Assembly (NCBI GenBank): GCA_947475415.1
Contig: CANJLH010000025.1
Span: forward strand, 1-47,633
Origin: Caulobacteraceae bacterium
GTDB lineage: Bacteria; Pseudomonadota; Alphaproteobacteria; Caulobacterales; Caulobacteraceae
Reading direction: 5' to 3'
Length of the DNA stretch: 47,633 nt
The translations under genes and the position numbers were made by a program. Shown one piece after another: positions 41,096 to 47,633 of the stretch; the first letter of the stretch is position 1, and every line of letters begins with the position of its first letter. Below the pieces are notes generated by a model. The model was not told where the DNA came from. It searched no databases and was given only the letters and a program-made list of their open reading frames with translations.

Positions 41096-42265
41096 GTGGA
41101 GCGGCCTTTCGGCGCGGCCGACGTGAGCGGGCCCGCGAAGTCGGGCATTGCACGGCTCGATCCGGAATTCACCCGCAAGCGCCTGCAGGCTTGGTTCGCG
41201 GCGCGAACACCGCGCGCGAAAGACCTCACCGTCGGGCCTGTCACTTTCCCCACGGAAGGCGGCCGGTCAGCAGAGAGCTCCTTCATCGACGTGAAATTTG
41301 TGCTGGATGGCCAGCTTGTCGAAGAGCAATTTGTTGTACGCCGGGAGTTCGGCGCCGGTGAGATATTCCTCGGCGCGGACCTCTCGCTCCCCTGGAACAT
41401 GATGCAGGCCCTGGCCGGGCGACCCGGCGTGCCGGTTCCTGAGTGCGTGGCCGTGGAAAATGATCCCGAGGTGTTGACCACGCCGTTCCTGGTGATGCGT
41501 CGGCGGCCCGGGCGGATCGCGCCCTTGTCGCCCAATTACAATCTGCAGGGCTGGGTGGCCGAATTGACGCCGGATCAGCGTGGGATCCTGTGGCGCAACG
41601 GGATCGAACAGATCGCCCGCATCCACGGGCTGGACTGGCGCGACGGCTTCGGGTTCCTACACGAATCGGCCCAGGGGGCGCCGGGGCTGGATCAATATCT
41701 GTCTTGGCTGGAGCGCTGGTACCGCTGGGCGATCGGCGAGCGGCGTTTCGAGATCGGCGAGGCGGCGCTTGATTACCTGCTACGCAATCGTCCCGACAAT
41801 CCGCGGGTCGATGTCCTGTGGGGTGACGCGACCCCGCACAACCTCCTGTTCAACGACGATCTAAGCGTCAGCGCGGTGCTGGATTGGGAGGCCGCCCGGC
41901 TCGGGCCGGGAGAGACGGACTTGGCCTGGTGGATATTTTTCAACGAGTTGCTGTCGGAGGGCATTGAGGTGGAGCGTCTGGCCGGCTTGCCGTCTCGGGC
42001 CGAGACTATAGCGCTCTATGAGGCTGCCAGCGGGCGAAGCGCCCAGGACATGGATTACTACAGCCTGCTGTCTGAATTCCGGATGACCACCGTGGGCATC
42101 CGAGCCGGCGACCGCCGCGCTGGCGGTCAAGGCAAGGTCCCGGTCGACGAATTTTATCAGAACCCCAGTGCGCGCATGGTGGCGCGCCGGCTCGGCATGA
42201 CGCTGCCGCCCACAGGGCCGGCCTATGAGGCTTCCTGCGCGCTGCTGGGCAAGATCGGCAAATAG
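41096..42265 (+). CDS. Phosphotransferase (APH/ACAD10-kinase-like)
   Basis: A 389-aa aminoglycoside-phosphotransferase-fold protein: N-lobe VEEQFVVRREFGAGEIF, FLVMRRRPGR hinge, catalytic loop GDATPHNLLF (D244 as base, N249) and metal-binding DWE (D263). This subtype is common beside ACAD and SDR genes and resembles the kinase part of ACAD10, which phosphorylates hydroxy-acyl substrates in mitochondria; antibiotic resistance is not implied. The GTG start has only a weak ribosome site; GTG 41123 is an alternative. It heads a plus-strand operon with LLM, ACAD and ACAD genes, ten bases before the next start, behind site 9. Confidence 0.85.
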   Translation: MERPFGAADVSGPAKSGIARLDPEFTRKRLQAWFAARTPRAKDLTVGPVTFPTEGGRSAESSFIDVKFVLDGQLVEEQFVVRREFGAGEIFLGADLSLPWNMMQALAGRPGVPVPECVAVENDPEVLTTPFLVMRRRPGRIAPLSPNYNLQGWVAELTPDQRGILWRNGIEQIARIHGLDWRDGFGFLHESAQGAPGLDQYLSWLERWYRWAIGERRFEIGEAALDYLLRNRPDNPRVDVLWGDATPHNLLFNDDLSVSAVLDWEAARLGPGETDLAWWIFFNELLSEGIEVERLAGLPSRAETIALYEAASGRSAQDMDYYSLLSEFRMTTVGIRAGDRRAGGQGKVPVDEFYQNPSARMVARRLGMTLPPTGPAYEASCALLGKIGK

Positions 42266-42274
42266 GAGCAACGC

Positions 42275-43336
42275 GTGGGCCATCCGACTGATATCCTCAG
42301 CGCCTACGCCTTGCCTGGGCGAGCGGCGGACTCGCGGCTGGCGATCACCCACGCCATCGAGGCCGAGCGGATTGGTCTCGGCGGCATTTGGGTTTCGGAA
42401 CGGTGGGAGGGCAAGGAAGCCGCTGCGCTGTGCGGGGCGATCTCCCAGGTCACCCGGCGTATTCGGATCGTCGCCGGCTTGATTCATTTCGCCGGCCGTC
42501 ATCCGCTGGTGATCGCCGGAGTTGGCGCCACCTTGCAGCGATTGAGTGAAGGCCGGTTCTACATGGGCGTTGGCCGCTCGTCGCCGACGCGCCTGCAAAC
42601 CCAGGGGTTTGGACCATTTGGCCTGGCTCACATCCGGGACTACGCCGGTGTCGTGCGCCGGCTCTGGTCGGGGGAGCGGTTTTCCTATGAGGGCTTGCTG
42701 GGGCGCTTCAATGACATTGAACTCCTGCAGGCTCCGCCCTCTGCGCCGCCGCTGATCCTGGGCGCCGTCGGCCCCAAGGCGCTGGCTCTGGGCGGCGAGG
42801 TGTTCGATCAGGTGGTGTTGCATCCCTTCCTGACGCCCGAGGGCGTCAGCCGGTCCGCAGCGATCGTGCGCGAGGCCGCCGCCGCGGCCGGGCGTGACCC
42901 AGCATCAGTGAGGGTGGTCGCCTGCGTGGTCACCGGACCGGATTACCTGACGCCGGCGGAGCGCGCGGCGGCGGTCGAGGCCCGCGCCATGACCTATTTC
43001 CGTAGCGCGGTTCTGGGCCCGGCCATCGCTCGGGCGAATGGCTGGGACCCTGCGGCCCTGGACAAGGTCGCGGCCGCGGGTCTGGTCGGACTGGAGCCCA
43101 GGGGCGCGGATGCAAGTGCGGCCGCGCGTCGCTTCACGGAGGCCGCGGCGCTGCTGCCTGCGGCGTGGATCGCCGAGGGATCGGCGGTTGGACCTGCACA
43201 CGTCTGCGCCGCGCGGCTGCACGACTACCGCCGCGCCGGCGCCGATGAGATCCTAATCCATGGCACGACGCCAGAGCGGCTGGAGGCCGTGGTGCAAGCC
43301 TATGTGAACGCCGACGAAGGTCTGCGCGCGAATTGA
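42275..43336 (+). CDS. LLM-class flavin-dependent oxidoreductase (luciferase-like)
   Basis: A 353-aa luciferase-like TIM-barrel protein: AIEAERIGLGGIWVSERW, GRFYMGVGRSSPTRL, PLILGAVGPKALALGG and HDYRRAGADEILIHG. Members use reduced FMN or F420 for monooxygenation or hydride transfer; which of these is not clear. GTG 42275 has AGGAGCAACGC just upstream. It is tightly linked to the phosphotransferase and followed after 147 bases by the ACAD pair. With the P450 and two class A hydroxylases, it is the fourth possible oxygenase of the region. Confidence 0.87.
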   Translation: MGHPTDILSAYALPGRAADSRLAITHAIEAERIGLGGIWVSERWEGKEAAALCGAISQVTRRIRIVAGLIHFAGRHPLVIAGVGATLQRLSEGRFYMGVGRSSPTRLQTQGFGPFGLAHIRDYAGVVRRLWSGERFSYEGLLGRFNDIELLQAPPSAPPLILGAVGPKALALGGEVFDQVVLHPFLTPEGVSRSAAIVREAAAAAGRDPASVRVVACVVTGPDYLTPAERAAAVEARAMTYFRSAVLGPAIARANGWDPAALDKVAAAGLVGLEPRGADASAAARRFTEAAALLPAAWIAEGSAVGPAHVCAARLHDYRRAGADEILIHGTTPERLEAVVQAYVNADEGLRAN

Positions 43337-43483
43337 AGATTCGGCCTGGAAAGGTCGGCCCAAGTTGGCTTGACGACCTACAGCGGTCCAGAGTCCCAAG
43401 AGCCCTCAAAATGGTCGTGGAATCAGGAAACGACAGGTCACAATGGGCGCGATCACCTATCCAGAAGACTGAGGACACCAATC

Positions 43484-44653
43484 ATGCGGCTTGAGTTTTC
43501 TTCCGCCGAACGCCAGTTCCGCGATCAAGTGCGGACCTGGGTGGAGGTCAACAAGCCTAAGGAAAAGCGGCCTGTGCGTGGCCTGGCCGTACGAGAGTTC
43601 GACCTGGCCTGGCAGAAGGCCAAGCACGAGGGTGGGTTTGGCGCGGTGTCCTGGCCCAGGAAATACGGCGGCGCGGGTCTCTCGGTCGTCGAACAGTTGA
43701 TCTGGTTCGAGGAACTGGCCAAGGCCGACGCGCCCGGTGTGGGCTGCCTGAGCCCAGCCCTCAACCACGCGGGCCCTACCCTTATCGCAATGGCCAGCGA
43801 AGAACAGAAGACGTTCCACCTGCCCAAGATCCTGGCGGGCGAGGTGGTGTGGTCGCAGGGCTTTTCCGAGCCTCAGGCCGGGTCCGACCTCGGTGGATTG
43901 CGGTTGAGAGGCGAGATCGTCGGTGACCACATGGTGGTGAACGGCCAGAAGATTTGGACCAGTTATGCCCACTTCGCTGACTGGCAGGAGACCCTGGTGC
44001 GCACCGACGCGACGTTGGGCAAACACAAGGGCATCACCTGGACGATCATCGACATGAAGACGCCGGGCATTGATATCCGACCGCTTGAGACACTCGATGG
44101 CGGCCAGCACTTCTGCGAGGTCTTCTATGATAATGTCCGTGTTCCTCTGGCCAATGTGGTGGGAGGCGTGGATCAGGGCTGGCGCGTGGCGATGACCACC
44201 TTGGTCACCGAACGCGCTGCGGCGGCCGCCAGCCTGGGCGCCACGGTGGGGCGGGCGGTTGAACAGCTGATCGAGATCGCCAAGAATCGTACGGGACCCG
44301 ACGGCCGCACGCTCTATTCGGACGAGGCCATCGCCCGGGACTTGGCGCGCCACCGCGTGGAGGCCCAGGCCTTGAGGGCCATGAGCTACGCGATCATTTC
44401 CCGCGAGGCCAAGGGTGTCGAGGCAGGTCCGGAATCAGCTCTGCCGTTCCTATATTTCGGCGAATTGCTGCAACGGGTGCGGGCCACCGGGATTGAACTC
44501 CTGGGAGGCGAGGCGCTGGCCCTTGATTCAGGGCTGGAGCAATGGGCCCGGGGCTTTCTGGCCGATCGCACCTATGTGATCGCCGGTGGCTCGGCCGAGG
44601 TGCGCCGCAACATCATTGCTCAATCCGTTCTTGGTCTTCCGCGGAGCTACTGA
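43484..44653 (+). CDS. Acyl-CoA dehydrogenase, subunit of second heteromeric pair
   Basis: A 389-aa ACAD: WSQGFSEPQAGSDLGGL, GQKIWTSYAHFADWQ, FCEVFYDNVRVPLANVVG and C-terminal AGGSAEVRRNIIAQ from about G369. The RxQFG motif of the third domain is missing, as in the subunit at 4067. ATG 43484 follows GAGGA eight bases upstream. It is one base from the start of the partner gene. The pair should desaturate an acyl-CoA intermediate. The 147-base leader contains a weak regulon-like match at 43369-43384. Confidence 0.9.
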   Translation: MRLEFSSAERQFRDQVRTWVEVNKPKEKRPVRGLAVREFDLAWQKAKHEGGFGAVSWPRKYGGAGLSVVEQLIWFEELAKADAPGVGCLSPALNHAGPTLIAMASEEQKTFHLPKILAGEVVWSQGFSEPQAGSDLGGLRLRGEIVGDHMVVNGQKIWTSYAHFADWQETLVRTDATLGKHKGITWTIIDMKTPGIDIRPLETLDGGQHFCEVFYDNVRVPLANVVGGVDQGWRVAMTTLVTERAAAAASLGATVGRAVEQLIEIAKNRTGPDGRTLYSDEAIARDLARHRVEAQALRAMSYAIISREAKGVEAGPESALPFLYFGELLQRVRATGIELLGGEALALDSGLEQWARGFLADRTYVIAGGSAEVRRNIIAQSVLGLPRSY

Positions 44654-44654
44654 G

Positions 44655-45623
44655 ATGAACGGTATTGATATCCTTCCGTCGGACGACCAACTCGAGATCG
44701 TGGATGGTCTGACGCGGGCGCTGGCCGACCTGCCGGTGGCCGGTGCGGACGTCGCCACGGTGGCGGCGCTCGGATTCGTGGGCGCAGGCGTCGCGCCGGA
44801 GTTCGGCGGCCCCGGCCTAAGCATCGCCGACGAGATGCTGCTAAACATTGAGTTCGGCCGCCGCCTCGCGGGCATCGAGATTCTTGCGGGGGGCCTCGCG
44901 GCGCGCCTCGCCGCCGCCTCAGGTGACCTCGCATTGGTCGCCGATCTGATCGCAGGGACCCGCACCGCGGGCTTCGCTGCGCCCATGTCTGGCTGGGGTG
45001 AAGGGGATGCGGGTCCCCGCGGCGAAGTTCATCTGGTCGGCGCGGCCGACGTTTTCCTGGCTGTATCACACAAGGGCGCGGCCCTGCTGGACCTTGGGTT
45101 GCTCGACGGTCTGGAGCCTGTCGAGGGTATGGACGGCGGGGCCAAGACGGTCCGCGCCAAAATCATCGGCGATCCGGCTTGGACGCAGTCCGGCGTTTGG
45201 CCGCTGGCAAGTCTCTGCTTCGCCGCTCAACTCTGCGGCGTCGCCATGGCCGCCCGGGATCTTGGCGCAGACTACGCCAAGGTCCGCGTGCAGTTCGACA
45301 AGCCCATCGGGTCATTCCAGGGAGTCGCGCACCAGCTGGCCGACTGCGCCGTTCGGGCCGAGGCCGCCTATTCCCAAGCGCTGTTCGCCGCAATCGCCCT
45401 GCGCGATGGGGCCGAGGATGCAGGTTTCCAGGTCACCGCCGCCGTGCTCACCGCCATGGACGCGGCCGTCCGAAACGCCACCACCAACATCCAGGTGCAC
45501 GGCGCGATGGGCTATTCGTCGATAACCGGCGCACACCTGTATCTGAAGCGAGCGGTCGTATTGCGCCAACTGGCCGGCGGCCCCCGCCAGCACGAACGGG
45601 CGGCGCTAGCGGTCAGGCGCTGA
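44655..45623 (+). CDS. Acyl-CoA dehydrogenase, small FAD-motif subunit of second heteromeric pair
   Basis: A 322-aa shortened ACAD with RVQFDKPIGSFQGVAHQ from R211 and IQVHGAMGYSSITGAH, but no GGSAEV-like C-terminal loop. This complements the preceding gene, as with the 2965/4067 pair, though here the gene order is reversed and the subunit is shorter because its beta domain is reduced. The start ATG 44655 overlaps nothing but lies immediately after the previous stop (one-base gap). It ends the catabolic cluster; IS debris follows. Confidence 0.88.
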   Translation: MNGIDILPSDDQLEIVDGLTRALADLPVAGADVATVAALGFVGAGVAPEFGGPGLSIADEMLLNIEFGRRLAGIEILAGGLAARLAAASGDLALVADLIAGTRTAGFAAPMSGWGEGDAGPRGEVHLVGAADVFLAVSHKGAALLDLGLLDGLEPVEGMDGGAKTVRAKIIGDPAWTQSGVWPLASLCFAAQLCGVAMAARDLGADYAKVRVQFDKPIGSFQGVAHQLADCAVRAEAAYSQALFAAIALRDGAEDAGFQVTAAVLTAMDAAVRNATTNIQVHGAMGYSSITGAHLYLKRAVVLRQLAGGPRQHERAALAVRR

Positions 45624-45764
45624 CGCGTCTCCACCTCGACGTAACTATCTCTGGCTCAATTTGGCCTTAGCCCATGGTGGTGCTGTCAGTTGAAAAATAA
45701 AACGTCTCCAGTTTGGGCCAATTGGGCCGGAGCTTGAGGGTGCGTCCTGAATCCAAATTGTAGC

Positions 45765-46046
45765 TGGCGCCTGCATGAAATGGTTGTCCGAATCCGCGGT
45801 CGTCGCCTGTACCTCTGGCGCGCCGTCGACGACGATGGCGAGGTCCTGGACATCCTGGTGCAATAGCGCCGCAACAAGGCGGCCGCGCTGCAGTTACTGA
45901 GGCGGTTGCTGAAGAACCCGGAAACCCATCCCGAGTCGATCACTTTCGACCGCCTGGCGTCCTACCGTGCAGCGGCCAGGATCTCACGGATCGACACCGT
46001 CCTGGCCTCCAGGGGTCGGCGCGGCATCGAGCCGGTGATCGCCTGA
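45765..46046 (+). pseudogene. Decayed IS6-family transposase fragment
   Basis: Reading from 45765, the frame gives WRLHEMVVRIRGRRLYLWRA, then DDDGEVLDILVQ, a TAG stop at 45864-45866, and RRNKAAALQLLRRLLKN ... TFDRLASYRAA. This is the central DDE region of IS6/IS26-family transposases. The N-terminal helix-turn-helix, the C-terminus and the inverted repeats are missing, so it is a dead relic. It fills most of the 442-base gap after the ACAD pair; bases 45624-45764 show nothing else I can support. Confidence 0.8.
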
Positions 46047-46065
46047 GGTCCCGATGAGCGGGTGC

Positions 46066-46857
46066 TCAGCAATAGTAGCCGGGCGCCTTGACGTAGTTCG
46101 GCCACGCATCGCCATCGTGGGAGAAGAACAGTTCGGCGTCGTGCTCCTGGGCGAGGTCCTGCAGGCGCTGCATCGACCGGTAGCCGGCCCGGGGGTCGAC
46201 GTGGCTCCCGGAGATGGCGCCGAGGTCGATGCTGCGTTGGGCATAGCAGGCGTCACCTGTGAAGATCATCGGCCGCCGGTGGGCGAGCCTGACCATCAGG
46301 CTGTAGTGGCCGGGGGTATGGCCGGGTGTCTCGAACAGGGTGACGCCCTTGGCGATTTCCTGGTCGCCGGTGACGCATTCGAAGCGCGGGGTATAGATGT
46401 CGTCCGCCGCACCCAGGTCCGTCCGCGTCCGCCGCAGGTGCGGGGCGAAGCTCATGTCGGCGTAGCCGCGCGCCTCGAACGGCTCCGGATTGGCCGCAGC
46501 TTCGAGTTCGAGCTTGTGGCAGACTGTGGTCGCGCAGGTGCAGAACTTGTTCCCCCCGACGTGATCCAGGTGATAGTGCGAGTTCAGCACATGGGTGATG
46601 TCGCGCGGCGCCAACCCAATCAGCGCCAGGGCCCCCGGGATGGTCTGGGCGTCGGTCTGCTGTGCGTTCCCCGGGTTCAGCGCGTCGAAGACTTCTTTGT
46701 TGAAGCCAGTGTCGAACAGAAACCGGCCGTCCTTGTGCTCTACCAGCACGCTGTAGACAGGGAAGCGGACGCGCCGCCCGGGACTGCGGCCCCAGAACAG
46801 CTGCGAATGGTCGAGCTCGAGCGAGCCGCCGTCCAGGAGGTAGACCTTGGTATCCAT
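46066..46857 (-). CDS. MBL-fold hydrolase, N-acyl-homoserine-lactonase-like
   Basis: A 263-aa metallo-beta-lactamase-fold protein: MDTKVYLLDGGSLELD, LFDTGFNKEVF, metal motif SHYHLDHVGG (H94, H96, D98, H99), TPGHTPGHYSLMV and IFTGDACY. The layout matches the AttM/AiiA lactonase branch, which opens lactone rings. Substrate is not certain: it could be a signal lactone or a lactone from catabolism. ATG 46857 is preferred over an upstream in-frame start at 46989 because family homology begins there. It is flanked on both sides by IS6 relics, suggesting it arrived or was rearranged with mobile DNA. Confidence 0.85.
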   Translation of the reverse strand: MDTKVYLLDGGSLELDHSQLFWGRSPGRRVRFPVYSVLVEHKDGRFLFDTGFNKEVFDALNPGNAQQTDAQTIPGALALIGLAPRDITHVLNSHYHLDHVGGNKFCTCATTVCHKLELEAAANPEPFEARGYADMSFAPHLRRTRTDLGAADDIYTPRFECVTGDQEIAKGVTLFETPGHTPGHYSLMVRLAHRRPMIFTGDACYAQRSIDLGAISGSHVDPRAGYRSMQRLQDLAQEHDAELFFSHDGDAWPNYVKAPGYYC

Positions 46858-46981
46858 GGGTGCTCCAGCCCGCCTCGCCGCAAGTGCTGAAGTCTTGCCT
46901 GTGACCGCCCGAAAAATCCACGAACAACCTGCGCCGGGCGACAGTCGTCGGTGCTTACCGCCGTTGCCTGGTCTGATACTG

Positions 46982-47472
46982 TCAGGCAAACCCTAACTCC
47001 TCTTCAGATATGGCCGCTTGGCCAGGATGGAGGCGTCGTTGGCTGTAGAGATCTCGGCTGATGAGGTGACGCTCCTGGCTGAAGTGGTTGTGAACCGTTC
47101 GGTGGACGGCCGCGAATTTCTGCAGGGTCTGCATCCAGCGGAACGGGATCCTGGCCCGCTCTCGTCGTCGAGACGGAAGGTGGCTGTTCCCGACGATCTA
47201 CGTTGCCGATCTCCGTTAGTGCGACGCCATAGGAACGCAGGCTGTCAGTGACGATAGTGCGCGGACGACCATGGCGATTCATGGTTTTCTTGATGAATTT
47301 CAACGTCGAGGCTTCGTCCCGTGGCGAATGTCTATGCCGCGTTCGAACAGCATGTCCTCGACGTTCCACAGGGAAGGCGCAAAGCGGACCTACATCATGA
47401 CGACGCGCCGGATGACCTCGGCGAGAAATCGAACCTGCGGAACGGGTCGTGGGTCTTATTCTGACGGGCCAT
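46982..47472 (-). pseudogene. Decayed IS6-family transposase, nearly full-length but frameshifted
   Basis: On the minus strand the order is MARQNKTHDPFRRFDFSP, a one-base deletion, EVIRRVVMM, a TAG in place of an expected Tyr, VRFAPSLWNVEDMLFERGI, then a deletion joining to TLKFIKKTMNRHGRPRTIV, SLRSYGVALTEIGNVDRRE, another frame change, and VHNHFSQERHLISRDLYSQR at the C-terminus. All parts match IS6-family transposases in order. The loss of the middle and several frameshifts make it inactive. It differs in sequence from the relic at 45765 and lies in opposite orientation. Confidence 0.82.
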
Positions 47473-47489
47473 ATCGTCCGGCTATGACG

Positions 47490-47633
47490 TGACCCCCTGA
47501 TTTCCATCCAAGAATGATTAGAGTCCGGCCCTGAGAGAAGGACGGACGATGAAGCGATCACGATTTACAGAAGAGCAGATTATCGGGGTGCTGCGGGAAG
47601 CGGAGGCAGGTGCGAAGACGGCTGACCTTGCCC
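47490..47633 (+). mobile_element. Left end of an IS3-family insertion sequence, cut by the window edge
   Basis: TGACCCCCTGATTTCCATCC at 47490 looks like the terminal inverted repeat of an IS3-family element, and an orfA start follows 59 bases later. The right end is outside the window, so completeness is unknown. Confidence 0.65.
47549..47633 (+). CDS. IS3-family transposase OrfA, partial at the window edge
   Basis: ATG 47549 preceded by GAGAGAAGGACGG opens a frame of 28 residues reading MKRSRFTEEQIIGVLREAEA then GAKTADLA before the sequence ends. This is the standard N-terminus of IS3-group (IS407/IS511-like) OrfA proteins, a helix-turn-helix that binds the element ends. Confidence 0.85.
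   Translation, partial: MKRSRFTEEQIIGVLREAEAGAKTADLA

Noticed and set aside
41096..42265. Aminoglycoside resistance gene
   Set aside because: The fold is shared, but the subtype and its place beside ACAD and LLM genes point to a metabolic kinase.
43369..43384. CTTGACGACCTACAGC upstream of the second ACAD pair, as a regulon site
   Set aside because: The left half is perfect but the right half is poor. It is too weak to list; a matrix score could settle it.
46066..46857. Firm call as a quorum-quenching lactonase
   Set aside because: The motif supports the AttM/AiiA branch only in general. Many relatives act on other lactones or esters.

Overview
This is a GC-rich window (mostly around two-thirds G+C by eye) from a Gram-negative bacterium. 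TonB-dependent outer-membrane uptake, an OmpA-like lipoprotein, large numbers of CoA-ester catabolic genes and gene style suggest an alphaproteobacterium of the Caulobacterales/Sphingomonadales type (Phenylobacterium- or Caulobacter-like). That taxonomic placement is inference; no rRNA, tRNA or replication gene is present to anchor it. No CRISPR array was seen.

Region 1 (1-5.2 kb): a hairpin element, a secreted PQQ-type sugar dehydrogenase fused to cytochrome c, then a co-directional block of an SDR, a DUF35 OB-fold protein without zinc-ribbon cysteines, and two complementary acyl-CoA dehydrogenase (ACAD) subunits. Region 2 (5.3-10.1 kb): a signalling module of HATPase anti-sigma kinase, FecR-domain protein, OmpA lipoprotein, CHASE2-SpoIIE phosphatase, metallo-beta-lactamase-fold (MBL) protein and STAS protein, which looks like a complete partner-switching circuit with its own envelope sensor. 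Region 3 (10.2-20 kb): CoA-ester catabolism, with an acyl-CoA synthetase, a cysteine-less SCP-x/Ltp2-like thiolase, a homomeric ACAD, an enoyl-CoA hydratase, four SDRs (two of them lacking the YxxxK pair) and a classical thiolase. Region 4 (20-25.3 kb): an alpha/beta hydrolase, a Sel1-repeat protein, a strikingly AT-rich methyltransferase gene that is clearly foreign, and a second AMP-forming acyl-CoA synthetase.

Region 5 (25.4-45.6 kb) is the most interesting. It carries a VOC protein with a 2-His-1-Glu triad, two flavoprotein aromatic hydroxylases, a carboxymuconolactone decarboxylase-like protein, a TetR regulator, a cytochrome P450, a fumarylacetoacetase-family hydrolase, a ChrB-like protein, a TonB receptor, two MFS transporters flanking a cupin protein, an SDR, a kinase-like phosphotransferase, an LLM flavin oxidoreductase and a second heteromeric ACAD pair. 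Nine copies of a 16-bp near-palindrome, CTTKAC-N4-GWMAAG, lie in the intergenic regions ahead of nearly every transcription unit here, and I did not notice them in the first 25 kb. I read this as one regulon, probably controlled by the TetR protein, for uptake, hydroxylation, ring cleavage and CoA-dependent breakdown of an unidentified cyclic (aromatic or alicyclic) compound.

Region 6 (45.6-47.6 kb) is an insertion-sequence graveyard: two decayed IS6-family transposases in opposite orientation flank an AHL-lactonase-like MBL gene, and an IS3-family element begins at the right edge and runs out of the window.
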